Positions 20,312-31,793 of a DNA stretch of 64,000 nucleotides are shown here, in pieces. The translations under genes and the position numbers were made by a program. Source of the stretch: Mesostigma viride (Eukaryota; Streptophyta; Mesostigmatophyceae; Mesostigmatales; Mesostigmataceae); contig RPFO01000041.1 of assembly GCA_009746045.1 (NCBI GenBank), positions 759,245 through 823,244 of the forward strand, read 5' to 3'. Position 1 is the stretch's first letter. Each line of letters starts with the position of its first letter. The notes beneath the pieces are model-generated. The model made no database searches, had not been told where the DNA came from, and saw nothing but the letters and a program-made list of their open reading frames with translations.

Positions 20312-21359
20312 TCTATGATCAGACGTTCAAATCCATCGGCAACCCTCTCTAACCGCTTAAACAATTCTGCTACAGAGTCAGGATATGCATGGGAGGCCAA
20401 GGATTCACGCTGAATGAGGGTTGCAAGCTCAGAGGTAATGCAGGTGGTGAGGCAATGAGGGACCAACACTGCATCAGGGAGGCGCCATCTATTATGATTT
20501 TGCCACGACTCTGTGTTTTGAGTCAGCAGCATGATAAAGGTGAAAAACTGTTGAGGGGTAGACTTTACATCTAGTTTAGGAAGGTTAGCAAAGAGGGGAA
20601 GAGCAGGAGGCTTAGGAGGATGGGAAGGATCTGATCTACCCATAGGGCCACTATCATCCACTGCTACAAACGATTGATAAAAGGAAGGAAGAGGATAGGT
20701 TTTGGATAAAGGCCTAGAAGGGGCCACCGTTTCCGGCTGGTGCCCATAGGAGAAGGGAACAGTGTATGCTTCACGAAGAGAGGAGTAGGCAAAATGATCA
20801 TAGTTTCTATCATCCAGGGGCATGGTGCTAAAATCACTATTTACTTCTAACTCTGCTACACGAGAAGGAACCTGGGCAGCCTCGTAGGCCGTGTCAGGGT
20901 AGGACCAAGAAGCAGGAGGGTGAAAAGGAACTGCACTAGGGCGACCAGAAGGACCTACAGGGGCAGGGTTGCGACCCATGTTATACGCAGGGATAGAGGA
21001 ACCAGGATGAGGTTGAGGCCTAGAAACATTCTCAGGAAGTGAGGACTTAGTTGAGGGTTGAGCCAAGGTTGCAGAAGGGGCAGGGGCCTGGTTCAAGGTG
21101 AAGGAAGGGTCATCACTAAATCTGACACGCATACGTTGTTCATATAGGTGGGAGGGGTAACAGAGGGACGACGACGACCACTAGTGGTAGGGGAAGGAGG
21201 TGAGGTACGTAGGATACCTTGTTGAGGAGTGAGGTGATGTACCGTCTCCAATGAGTCACGTCTATTAACCCTAGTATTATTGTTATTATTATTATTGCTA
21301 TTGTTATTGGTAGTATTAGTGGTAGGTATAGGTGACATCTCTCCACCCACTGGATCCAT
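20293..21359 (-). pseudogene. gag: Gag of a second, minus-strand LTR retroelement
   Basis: An ATG at 21359 begins an N-terminal region with an Asn-run and Ser/Pro-rich segments. A frame change near 21125 leads into a 279-residue frame ending at 20293. The C-terminal half has a Gag-capsid-like region (FFTFIMLLTQNTESW, LIQRESLASHAYPDSV, LFKRLERVADGF). No zinc knuckle or pol follows, because the chromovirus 3' LTR abuts it at about 20311, so the element was truncated there. The viroplasmin-like ORF lies just upstream on the same strand. Confidence 0.55.
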
Positions 21360-21489
21360 GTTTAATAGAAGGAAAAACAATTAAGGTTTTAATAAGAAAA
21401 ATTACAGGAATAGGTAATTAGAATAAGGAAAAATAAAGGAAAAACCTTTAAAATAACATAAGAAAAGGAAAACAATCGAAATCAATCCT

Positions 21490-21886
21490 TTTTTTACTAG
21501 CAGTAATAGAGAGGGAACCAAATTCTAAGGTGAGGGGAGTGTCTAAACTAGAAGAAGAGGATATAGCACGTCGAGGGGGTGACGAAGGAGGAGTAGCAAA
21601 CACTAGAGATTCCACAGGAGGACGAACGTGAGGAGCAGGGCGTACATGCAGATCGACCTAGAAGATCTGATTCACTATGGGCTATAAGGAAATGCTGAGC
21701 TTCTTCAAAGGTCATTAATTTCTTATACCTAATGACGTTGTATGAACGGTTTTGTACTATCTTCCTAGCATCAGACCAAGAGAGGAAAATGAAAGACCAT
21801 GGAGGCGTAATTACTACGTAATATTTAGCTAAGCTATTATCACTAGAAGAATGGGAAGGAGCAGTAAAAGAACGACGCTGGTTCAT
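21490..21886 (-). pseudogene. Small ORF with a viroplasmin / RNase H1 N-terminal-like domain
   Basis: From the ATG at 21886 the protein reads KYYVVITPPW ... IFLSWSDARKIVQ ... YKKLMTFEEAQHFL within the first 65 residues. This pattern (Y-V-V strand, W-x-DA helix, Y-K-K strand, F-x-x-EAQ helix) fits the small nucleic-acid-binding domain shared by eukaryotic RNase H1 N-termini and the caulimovirus P6 inclusion-body protein. After it the reading frame shifts into a Pro/Ser-rich tail reaching about 21490. It sits upstream of the minus-strand Gag and probably belongs to the same element. Family assignment is by pattern recognition only. Confidence 0.5.
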
Positions 21887-23095
21887 GGTAACGCGCCTTG
21901 TTGGTCTTGGGACGTCACGCTAGGAAACTGAGGCGTAGGCGGCTGATCTAAGAAGTCTGAAACCGAACCGATATAATGACGAAGCACGAAGACACAAGGA
22001 TTCCAGCGCCGGGTGGTCGTAAGTATCCGGTTCAAGAGGGCTCTGCATAAGGCGAAGGGCGTCTAAATAGCAAAACATGCAAGGTACAGAAAAAGGTGTA
22101 ACCTACGAGACGCTAATCGTCTCACTACCGTGGAATGAAAGGTCGCACCTGAAAGCCGTCACCTGACTACGACAGGAAAACAGCAACGTAAAGAAAACAT
22201 AATTGCCGAAAGAGGAGCAGGAACTATCTAAGAAGGATTTTCCGCTTCGAGAAGGTCTAACTACTAGCCAGGCGTGTCCCGAATCGGGCAGCACTACTCT
22301 GCTAGCTTGCCGGCGACCCGCTCATTACCTGGCAAGGATGTGTCTTCTCCGGCACCCCGGCTGCGGACGGTATCTGGCGTATAAGGTGACCGTGTCAAAG
22401 GAACTTCGTCTCGTCCACCTAAACTATCCTCGCTGCCATTGTTACGACCTGGCTCTCCCCTTATGTCTCTACTCCATGTACCTCTCCTGACTCTACCTAG
22501 ACGAATGAGGTTGCCTAATGAGGAAGAGCTATACTGACTATAAGATCTGGGACGCGACGGTTCAGTTCTCAATGCACTACGATACACTGCGACTACAATA
22601 CGCCATATACCAGATAAAAACCGGGCACTACGAAGTAAACACTAGTAAGCCATGACCCAAGCCAGTGTATTATAAATCCATAACACACGCCGAGTGCCAA
22701 CCCGAGGGGTAGGACGTGCATAAATGATCACTAACGGTCCAACATGCTCGGGCCGACATGGCCCTCGCACGTACACAGATGCACGCTGGTCCACTACATC
22801 TTACACGAAGGATAAGGACCACTACTAAAGTACATGGCGCGGCGCCAAATGCACCTATGCACCGAGGTACCGTGGCACACAACAAGGTTCCAATCAACAT
22901 TGTCCACCGGTACGAGCTACACGTAAACCTAGCTAGGAACGACTGAGGCAAAGGACCTAATTTACGTCCGTAACTGTAGCAGATTGTTACGCGACGTAAC
23001 AGCAGACTCAATGTAGCCTTACCTGCCGCACACGAGCGCATGGGAGCGACTTCTCCACTACTACGCGGACGTGGCGCACTTCGTGCGAGAGCCAG
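21887..23095. other. Leader region of the minus-strand element and unassigned sequence
   Basis: No convincing gene. A minus-strand open segment at 22294-22587 is Arg/Ser-rich and could be a decayed continuation of the same element. Many short inverted words (ACTACGT type) occur, but I can define no LTR pair. Confidence 0.3.
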
Positions 23096-23995
23096 GTGAT
23101 GTTCCCACCTCTCCTCCTGAGTCGTTCTCTGCCTGCCTCTGACCCTATGGATGTCTTTGTGCCCGGGAATAGCAAGGACGATGGTGACGTAGATGATGAT
23201 GGGGACGTGCGCCGGGCTCTAGCGGAGGATGTTCGAGGCGTAATGAGCGAGCCCCCTGCTGACCTGCGCGAGGGTAGTAGGGCAGGCTTTACTCCTGCCG
23301 TTAGCCAGGATCCGGCTGCCGTTAGTCAGCCTAGCCGGGGGCGTGGTGGTTTGCTGAACAAGATTGTGCTAGGGCTGAGGCGCCGAGACAATACCAATGT
23401 GGGGCTTGCTTCCCTTCGCAACCCATGCAACCTGTGCAATGGGCAGTGCACCACCTCAGCTTGACCCGAGCATCGCTGTGATTTCCTCACTCTCGGCCAC
23501 TTGGTCACTTCAGTGTGGGCTTCTCATAGACACCCAAGCCCAGGTCTCCATTATTGGGGAGTATTGTGTACATAGATGATGATTGTCCGTTGTTTCCCTC
23601 CCGGTGGACCCAGGTCACTGACTTTGCTAGGTCGGGGACCCCGTCTTACAAGGTCTTGGGGGAGATCTCACTAGAGATCCTGGGTGTTGCGACGCCTATG
23701 TGTGTGGTGGAGGGATACGATCGAGGGGCCAGCACTTTTGGGGCAGCCATTCTTGTCCCTACCCGGGGTCACAGTTAGTAGCACACAGTTGTCTCGAGCG
23801 GGGTTTGGTTACCTGAGATTAAACAATTTCTCCCTTGATGTAGCGACTAGGGGCCTCTCCTTGCCTATGGTGGCATCCCTGAAAGGGGTAGAGTGCAATG
23901 ATTCTGAGTTGCCTCCTGCTGCCCGTGATCTCATTACCCCTAAGGCCCTTACCCCTGAAAGCTTGGGGCTTAATTTCCATGATCGACTTTGCTAA
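23096..23995 (+). pseudogene. Copia-like pol fragment: protease-like domain and linker
   Basis: Three overlapping frames encode an acidic Pro-rich stretch, then GLLIDTQAQVSIIG (DTQA at 23529-23540), VTDFARSG, LEILGVATPMCVVEGYD and the linker to RT (LPPAARDLITPKALTPESLGL). The same blocks in the same order occur at 62840-63090 just before the RT of the intact ORF at the right edge, so the two belong to one lineage. No integrase is found upstream in this copy. The glycine of the retropepsin DTG is Gln here. Confidence 0.6.
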
Positions 23996-24159
23996 AGAGA
24001 GCCCCATGTCCTTCTTTGATGTAGCCAGGCACGTCTCGACTGAGGAGAGTCTAGACAATACCCAAGGTGCCATCTTGGCTGCGGGGGAAGATGGCTAGGG
24101 CTGGGATGTGTGGAGCCTGTGGACGTTGTACCGTGGGATGGCAGATTGCTTCGCTTTAA

Positions 24160-25600
24160 GTGAACATTTCAGATGAAGCCCGTCCCGGGCACTGATAGGA
24201 AAGTAGAATTTGCTAGACCTGTAGTGCTAGAGTTTTCTGGATCTTCTGACCTGCCCCCTTCGGCCTTGACTGCGCCACTGAGGTTTAAACAAAGATACCT
24301 GGCGCATGGTAGTGTGCTTTCATCTAGGGCGCTTGAATAGGGGTATGCCACATGGGTCCGCTGTGCTAGATTTTTCAAAGGCCTACCTCCACGGGGATGC
24401 CAATGAAAGTGCTCAGCTATGGGATGGCACCACACCCCTCTATGTTAGGACACCCAAAATCTGGGAGCCTCTTGTAGGAAAGAAGTTTATGCGGTTGATA
24501 AAGGCGGTTGATGGGACCGTGGCTGGTCCACGGGCTTGGCGCCTGAGCCTAGAGCGCCTTCTCCTTGACACGGCTCGCATGGTGTACAGTGACTTAGACC
24601 CCTCCTTGTTTGTGGGCGTCTGGAAGGGCGAGCTGGTGTTCGTGTTCGTGCATGCGGATGACTGTGATTGCTTTGGCCCGCGTGAATGGATTGCCTGGTT
24701 CCATAGCATTGTTGTGCATGCCAGGTACCCTGTGGGCAAGCTTATTTTCCGTGAGCCGGGCAAGGCGGTTCAGTTCATGGGCATGGACACTGTCATGCAT
24801 GGATCACGATGAGCACGGCAAGTGGGCGATGTTGCTTCAGCCCAAGGGCAGCTATGTGCAGGATTTGGTTAATGAGGTGATGAGCAGCAGTGGGCCGCTT
24901 CTTGCGTCTGAGTGTGGAACATTGCCTGGCAAGCTCAATTGGCTGGCCTGCACCACTAGCCCTGATTTGGCTGTCCTTAGCCGACTGCCTGACAATGTAC
25001 TGTGCCTTATTGACCGTGCGGTGATTGTGCAGTACCTCCTGGCCTCACCCAGGTTGATGTTACAAGGTGTAGACTGGGATAAGCCCGTGGAGCTTGTGTC
25101 TTATGGCGACAGTTCCCTAGATGCCCGCGTGCTCACCAAGATGCGTGGTAGGTGCGCTGCTGTCACTACCATTTGCAACGCTGACCAACCCACGATGTCT
25201 TCCATCTTTGCATGGTATCACCCCTTTGCACCGCCGCATGTATGTGGGATCCGACACCGCTGAGGCGCGCGCATACTGCGAGGCTGCGAGCGAGCTGTCC
25301 TACTTCCACGCGCTGATTTGCTGGATTCTCGCGGTGGGCGGCACCACTCCGCATCTCCGTCGCGTGATACGCACGGACAGCCAGGCGGTTGTTGATTTAA
25401 TTGAGAACCCTTATGCCCGTACACGGGACTTGGACCTCCTCAGGGTCAAGGAGTTCTCTGATTGTGTCAGTACCCAGCATGTGCCGGGCGAAAGGAACTA
25501 CTCCGATGCCCTTACTAAACTGTATAGCTCAGCTAAGGCACACTACCCGCTTCTGCGACGCACGATGAATAGGCTATCACTGGGTCAGTCTTTGCACTAG
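24160..25600 (+). pseudogene. Copia-like reverse transcriptase and RNase H (frameshifted)
   Basis: RT blocks read RPVVLEFSG (about 24220), AVLDFSKAYLHGDA (about 24360-24400), AVDGTVAGPRAWRL (about 24510-24550) and VHADDCDCF (24651-24662, the catalytic pair of Asp). A shift at about 24800 leads to LPGKLNWLACTTSPDLAVLSRL, then RNase H with SYGDSSLDARV, TAEARAYCEAAS, VIRTDSQAVVD and YSDALTK (four catalytic acids). Stop at 25600. This is RVT_2 type, with HADD in place of the usual YVDD. Three frames are used, so it is inactive. Confidence 0.75.
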
Positions 25601-26093
25601 TTGAGTTGCGTTGAACCATGAATGGCCCCGCGCCACGGGTTTTCAGCCTTGGTAGGTTTTCCCCGGGGGTGATTACCTATTGTATAATAATGTTCAGTGG
25701 GCATTACCCTCTGAGACTATGTCGGTGTTGTAGTTGCTATTCATGATGGCATGGCCAGCGCGGCCGTTAATGACTGATAAGAGTACGCTGGCCATCTTTG
25801 CCACATGAAAAAGAAAAGTGCTGGAGTTGTAAAGCATTACAAATGATGCTGGGCAGGGCTCGGAAAATGACTGTCGGAACGACACATTGAAATAAACGTA
25901 TGCATTATTCTGTCCCGGTCTTCTGTTATGCAATATATCAGTTTGCCGCACGTGATGTTGATTACCTGGATGCGGACAATGAATCCGGCGAGACTCATGT
26001 CACTGGGCACAATGGTTGCCACATTGGTTGCAGTCTTGCCACGGGTTGTTAAGATATAACCATGGCAGACTTACGTCTGGTGTCTAGAATTAA
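25601..26093. other. 3' flank of the copia-like fragment, no gene seen
   Basis: About 490 bp of mixed composition. Probably contains the 3' non-coding end of the copia-like element, but no LTR boundary can be set. It ends at a (TTAA)n run that starts the next short retroposon. Confidence 0.3.
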
Positions 26094-26160
26094 TTAATTA
26101 ATTAAACTCGTGCTCCCGTTGGGGAGTCACGGAGCACCGAAGTGCTTTTAATCCCTGTGT
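26094..26160 (-). mobile_element. SINE-like retroposon core with TTAA tail
   Basis: (AATT)n followed by the same ACTCGTGCTCCCGTTGGGG ... CACGGAGCA core as at 16090. Beyond the core the sequence differs (CCGAAGTGCTTTTAATCCC) and the GGAT run is missing. The right boundary is unclear. Confidence 0.6.
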
Positions 26161-26518
26161 GTGCACTACAGGAGAAAGGGCAGAGACCCCCAGTCTCCTT
26201 CATGCCAAAGGCATGCCACAGCTGCAATCGGGCGCGGCTAGCTAAAAGGACAGGCTAACGATCCGGCAAACTGTGGGTGCAATAAGACCCATGTGAGCAT
26301 ATCATAGCAAGGAGCGTGGGCAAGTAAGAAGGTGTCTAGAAGGTTCCATGTGCACAACGCATACTGCATTGCCATACTTGTAACGACGTTGCAGGATAAG
26401 GCTTCTAGGCATCTCTAGAAGGTTAACGCTGTACATGTATAAATTAAGGCAAAAAACAGCGGCCAAGGGGCCGCGGCCATTGCAACCAAACCATTCCAAA
26501 GTCATTCTCAACTACATA

Positions 26519-27130
26519 GCACAGCTCCAGCAGCAGACGCTTGACCTCCGCGAGGACTCAGGGCGAGCTCGCCAAGCGCAGCCTCAACGTCATCGTCAAG
26601 AACTTCGACATGGAGGAAGGTGAGAATTCCGAGAAGCTTACACGTGCGTTTGAGAGAGATCTATCCTTGGTCGCATGGGCCTTAATTAATTGTGAGATCG
26701 AGCTGGTCGCCCACCGCCCGTTCCCCGCGCGCGGGGTAAGGCAGGGGCGCCCCCACTCCTTCTCACCTTTAAGAACCCGGCGGACAAGATTTATTTTCTC
26801 AGACGCCGCAAGCGGCTCGAGAAGACTCCCTTCACCCTGGACGACGACTTGACCCTGGCGCAGCAACAACGGCGACGGGAGCTATGGCCGACCTACCTCC
26901 AGCTCCGGCAGACCACGGCGGGGAAGCCGGGGTACTGGAAGGGGGCGGCCATCTACGTCGGCCACAAGCCCTGGCACGCGACACCCACGGCCCCAGCGAC
27001 TCCAGACGCCCCAGCTTAGCCGGGAATACAGCAGTAGTAGTGTAGAATAGATAGACCGTGGCCTTGTACATGTACGCCTACTACATGCACTATACCAGCT
27101 GATTCAAGAGCATTTTTTAGTCATGTACAT
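26519..27130 (+). pseudogene. 5'-truncated copy of a LINE ORF1 with 3' UTR
   Basis: Homologous to residues about 300-461 of the intact ORF1 at 55442-56827 plus the start of its 3' UTR (GGGAATACAGCAGTAGTAG and following). Differences include a small insertion after the DLRED block and extra bases in the GLN-like loop, each breaking the frame. The 5' truncation near 26518 is typical of target-primed reverse transcription. It ends directly at a TTAA run shared with the next SINE-like core. Confidence 0.8.
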
Positions 27131-27192
27131 GTGTGCCTATTACTTAATTAACTAATTAGACTCGTGCTCCCGTTGGGGAGTCACGGAGTATT
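27131..27192 (-). mobile_element. SINE-like core with TTAA tail
   Basis: The TAATTAACTAATTAG tail is followed by the CTCGTGCTCCCGTTGGGG ... CACGGAGTATTAA core, immediately after the LINE 3' UTR fragment and in tail-to-tail orientation with it. Confidence 0.6.
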
Positions 27193-28800
27193 AAGGGGAC
27201 GGGACACATTGAAAGTGCACTTTTCTGGAAAACAGACCTGTGCATGGCATAAAAATCCAGTTATGCTTGGTAACCATAAATATGTGGAAAAAAAAAAAAT
27301 TCCAGCCACTTGGGGGTGGTACTACCCCCCAGCATGACCCAGTTATGAGCTAAAAATAGAAAAAGACGCTATTTTAGGCCGATTTTTCCTAGGAGACTGG
27401 GCAAACCAAAAGTGACCAAACCACATATTTTCCTAAAATCCCCACCCTTGCAAATAAAGCTGGCTACTCAGGACCACAAAATAAGCACGTTTAGACTATT
27501 TGATGGGGTTTAGCCCAAAACACGTATTTTTTTTGTCCTAAAAAAATAAATCAAATAGTAGACACATGCAAAAATTTCAGTGATGACATTTATACTAGGC
27601 CTAGGGTGGGAATTTCACTCTCACAAAGTTTGAGCTCATTCTGAGCACGTTTACTCATGTTGATGGGTGTAAACATGCAAAAAAATAAAGACAGAAAATC
27701 CCGCTTATGAGCACAAACAACAGACCTATTACACCCTAGCCCACCACCAACTGGGCCAAACCAAGTCAAATTAATTCATTTATGATGTTAAAAAGCTTGC
27801 CACAAAATCCCAGGTCATTCTGAGCTAGTTTGCCCTTAGTACATCATGTTATAGCTGCCACCCTGCATGCTTGGTACACCGTGGCATGAGGGACACCATA
27901 AGCACATTCCTAAGCTTGCCCCCTGCAAATTGGGCAGAAGCACGTAAAGCAAATGCTAGAAGCTTGAAGAAGACATCCACCGACTCTTAAATCATTACGC
28001 AAGCAGGCATGACCACTTGCGGGAATCACCTCATAGCTAATACCCAGTCATGATGCTAAAGGATAAAAGGGCCATCCTTTAATATTGTCATAATAAGTAC
28101 CTGATCCTTATCATCTAGGAAGCCCCAGCCATGTTTAATGGAAGCAAAACATATAGGAAGGAGATAACTATATCACACATGCTCACTTTCCCTAAAACTT
28201 CACACCTTGTTTTCCAGCAGGCTGGAGAGCCAAGACAAGCGTTTATGAGCTCGCCAGCTCCTTGCAACGTTGATGCCGCTCCCAGGCAGCTAGGGTCCTT
28301 GACTACGCAATATACAATGTCAACCATATGAAAAACTCCATAAAACAAAGTGTAGCAGAGCCGCAAAACTACCCAATCAACTCTTGCTAGCTTTAAGAAG
28401 CATGGCATACGCAGCATAAGGCAAAACATTGAAACCTGCGGAAAATCAGATAGCGCAACTGCAACAAGTGGCGAACAAAATAGCAAGAACACCCGGAATC
28501 GGCGCCAAAGCTTCATGCCAGGAACATTTAGAGCGCAAACAGACTGGGCGGTGACATGCGGCAAATGAACGTACCACGGCCGGCTTTATTTCCTATACCC
28601 AGGCGCGCGAGACAGCCAGCCAGCCATGGATGGCTTGACCGCGGATCGCGCAGGCCTGAACGATGTCATTTCAGAAATGACGGGAAATGGCCGCAGATCG
28701 AAGCCGCTTAGGATGTTTTCGCGGTTTCCATTACTAAACGCTTCTTCCTGCATCAATATAACCCACAAATCTTAAATTCTACCGTCGCAGGCACGCATTC
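27193..28800. other. Unassigned intergenic DNA
   Basis: About 1.6 kb, AT-rich with A-runs. The longest frame (minus, 28115-28564, 149 codons) has no recognisable domain, and I do not regard it as a gene. No LTR, TIR or tandem repeat seen. Confidence 0.35.
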
Positions 28801-29024
28801 TAAATTAATATATGCGGCCAGATTTTCGGATTAGACCCCCGTGCAAATCTGGCACCGACTTTTCAAATTGTGCATATCTGGCTATGAAACATCATACTAG
28901 TACATCGTTTAAAACCACCGGCGTACATTTTTCGGATGTCGCCTGGCCGATTAGGCAATTTTTTACGAAACGCACGTCGCCATGGCCACCTCCGCACCAG
29001 GTGGGCGCATTGTGCACCACAATT

Positions 29025-31257
29025 TCACGGTCCGGGGGTACCGGCGCGAATTTTTTGGCGCCAAAAAATTCCGATGTGTTCTGGAGATATATGGCATGCC
29101 AAGGTACAGGTCCTCATCAATGCGGACATGAGCAGCATACTCTGAAAATGGAACGCAGCATGTTGGTGACCGCGCCGTCTAGCTTGCGGGCCAGGTCGGC
29201 GGTGAGGGTCCACGTCTCGGCCCCGTACGTAAAAACAGGAAGGACGAGGACCTTGAACAGGTCCTGTTTCTCGATCTTGCCCAGGGGCTTGCGCCACAGG
29301 GCCCGGTATTGGCGTAACGCGTGCCAGACAAGGGAGATGCGGTGGTCCACATCAGCCTCGCAGCTGGGAAGCAGGCTGCCCAGCAGCTTGACACGGTCCC
29401 GATACAGGACCCGAGAGCCGTCAAGGAGATAGAGGGGTGGCGGTGGGTGGGTGAGCCCAATCGCCAGAGCCTCTCATTACAAGATGGTCTTCTTGCTGAC
29501 TTCAAGCCCCACTGCACGGGCCTCGATAGTAGCCAGACAGTCAAGCCACGTCTGCACGTGCCCAATGTCCTCAAAGAGGGTGGTGTCGTCTGCATAGATG
29601 ATGTCCGCCAGCCGAATCGCCGTTTCCGCCCCGCCATGCCAGAAATGGTTGGCAACCTGCACCCCTGGTTCCCTACCCACGATGCGGGCAAATCGCTTGC
29701 GCGCCTGAATCATTACGTATTCGACCACGATAATGAACAGGTAAGGCGATAGCACGCAGCCCTGCCACACACCCTTCTGTAAAGGGCATGGTGGCGTGGT
29801 CCCGTAGGAAGTGCGCACCGAAGTGGTGGACCCATCATACAGGTTGCGGATGCATGACAGCAATAAGGGGGCGGGGGATCCGGAACAACTCGAGGATGTC
29901 CCATAGCGCAGGCCAGAAAACCGAATCGAAGGCTTTGATGAAGTCCACCAGCACAAGGTGCAGAGGGGACTCACCAGGCTGAAGGCGCTGCAGTTCCTCC
30001 ACAAGTCGACGAGTAGCGAAGAGCGCCTGTACTGTGTTGCGACCTGAACGGAAGCTGTGCTGAGTCTCGCTGTGCTGAGGTGACCGTCCAGGGCCGTGCG
30101 CAGGCGGTTCAGGATGAGCCGCATGAGAAGCTTGAGGGGGGCACTTTGGATGCACACCCCTCTGTAGTTACCGGGGTCGGCTGGCAACCCCTTGTTCTTG
30201 TACAGCATCGTGCAAAAACTGTGTTGCCAGGCCACTGGAGGCGGTTGAGTCAAGGCACACCACCCGATTCGACGGCCCAAAAAAGGTGGCCAGCTGCTCC
30301 GCGGGGCGTGCGAAAGAAGCATTGCATGCAACCAGCGCAGATTCGGCCAGCAGATTCGCAAATAGAGCCGTGTTACCGTTGGCAGTCGTGTTGGTTGGGG
30401 AGTACTGAGTGCCCCCAGTGCCAACTGGCAGCGTGGCGTTGGCGTCGAGCAGCATAACCAGGAAGTGCCGAGCTGGGATGTTGGCCTCCTCCTCCTTGAG
30501 GGCGCTGAAGAAGGCCTCACGTTCCGCCTGAGCTCGACCTGCATGTGGTGCATATCCCACTATAACGGTTAGCGTGTGGTGTGAATGGCCCTCAGTGGCC
30601 GAAAAAGTGGCCACTAGCACACGCGGGGATCGCAACACGATGGACTGGAGGTGCGCTGATGCTGTCGTTGAGCACAAGAGGCCCACACCACCTTGACCCG
30701 GCGCGTCGCCTCCACCATAGTGGAACCGCCAGCCCGCACGAAGGCCATCGACCAGAAGACCGTTGACCCCTTGCTGGGGGTCGACGGTGCGTCTGTGCTC
30801 CTGGACCCCGAGGACAGCGATCTTGTTGTCAGCGCACAAGGCGATCAGCTCGTCGACGCGATGGCGTGCTGGGGTGCCACCGCTCGTACATGGATCTGCA
30901 GGGAGGGTGCGTACATTAAAGCTTGCAATACCAAGAATGGGCCGTTGCCCTATTAGCGGGGGGGTGGGGGTGGAGGTGGGGGTGGAGAAGGGTAGAGCTG
31001 GAGGTGGGGGTGGGGTTGGGGGGAGTGTGTGGGGGGGGAGGGTGGCGATTGGGGTTAATGCTTGTCAACGCATAGAGTCTCTCTTTCAGGGCGGATATGC
31101 GTCGTCTCCGCCCTGTCTGGGGTCGCCGGCTTGTCGACTGGGCCTCATCCCGCTCAAGGCGGGCCAGGAGGCGTGTGAGGCTGGTAAACTGGCGGGAAGG
31201 TTGACCGTGGCGTGCCTGGCGACCTTGCATCCTGGTCATGCTCGCACGGTGCGACAT
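29025..31257 (-). pseudogene. LINE ORF2: APE endonuclease and reverse transcriptase, internally deleted
   Basis: From an ATG at 31257 the protein starts with a basic region, then a Pro/His-rich microsatellite tract (30960-31040) where the frame slips. The APE-type endonuclease follows (ASFNVRTL near 30915, LGVQEHRR, LLLDANATL), to about 30240. It then jumps directly into RT (LYKNKGLPADPGNYRGVCI near 30180, VDFIKAFDS, GVWQGCVLSPYLF, YADDTTLF near 29600). The C-terminal block LPVFTYGAETWTLT ends at 29117. The end of APE and the linker are missing and several frames are used. In life the protein nicks DNA and primes reverse transcription at the target. Confidence 0.85.
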
Positions 31258-31450
31258 GAGGATGGAAAGGGGCTTGTTTATTAATAAAGGCTGTGCCCAA
31301 AGCCTATTGTACCGCGAGGCCGCGAAGGTGTGCCCTTACCGGGCGCCCTCCATACCGGGGACGTGCGTTGACGACGACGATGCAGCTGGGGCGTGCTTGG
31401 GGTGGGGCTTGTGCCGCTTGTTAGGAGCCTGCACAGCCGTGCGCTTCCAT
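31258..31450. other. Upstream flank of the LINE ORF2
   Basis: GC-rich 190 bp between the ORF2 start and the LINE 3' UTR fragment. The minus strand is open but broken by stops. Possibly remnant 5' UTR. Confidence 0.3.
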
Positions 31451-31793
31451 GTGTGCCTATGATGTGCCACACTCCAGATGATGCCTAGCTTTATTTAGTT
31501 ATGCTGTGCCCACGCAGAGAGCTGCTCTCTGCTGAGATGCCACGCTCTAGCCATTGTCTAGCCATGATGATCATCCCCCCTCTGTCGGGGCCTTTAGGTA
31601 GGTGCCTGAATACATAGTGGTGTGCAGGTGCACTTTGTGCACCCAGAGCAGGTGTAGTTTACACCCTACCCTTGCAGGAAGTAGCCCAGGGTGTATTATA
31701 GGCCATTTACCCCTTCTCAGGGATATGTGCTACATATACTCCCAATGGAGTGATGTTACGATTCAATGCAATTCAATTCAATTGCCAAACTCC
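31451..31793 (+). mobile_element. LINE 3' UTR fragment
   Basis: Closely similar over its whole length to 56938-57255, the 3' UTR behind the intact ORF1 (shared words include GATGCCTAGCTTTATTTAGT, CCCTTGCAGGAAGTAG and ATGTGCTACATATACTCCCA). It ends in a CAATT-type simple tail instead of TTAA. Opposite orientation to the ORF2 beside it, so an independent 5'-truncated insertion. Confidence 0.75.

Noticed and set aside
28115-28564. 149-codon minus-strand ORF as a host gene
   Set aside because: No domain, no neighbour support and an ordinary length for random open frames here.
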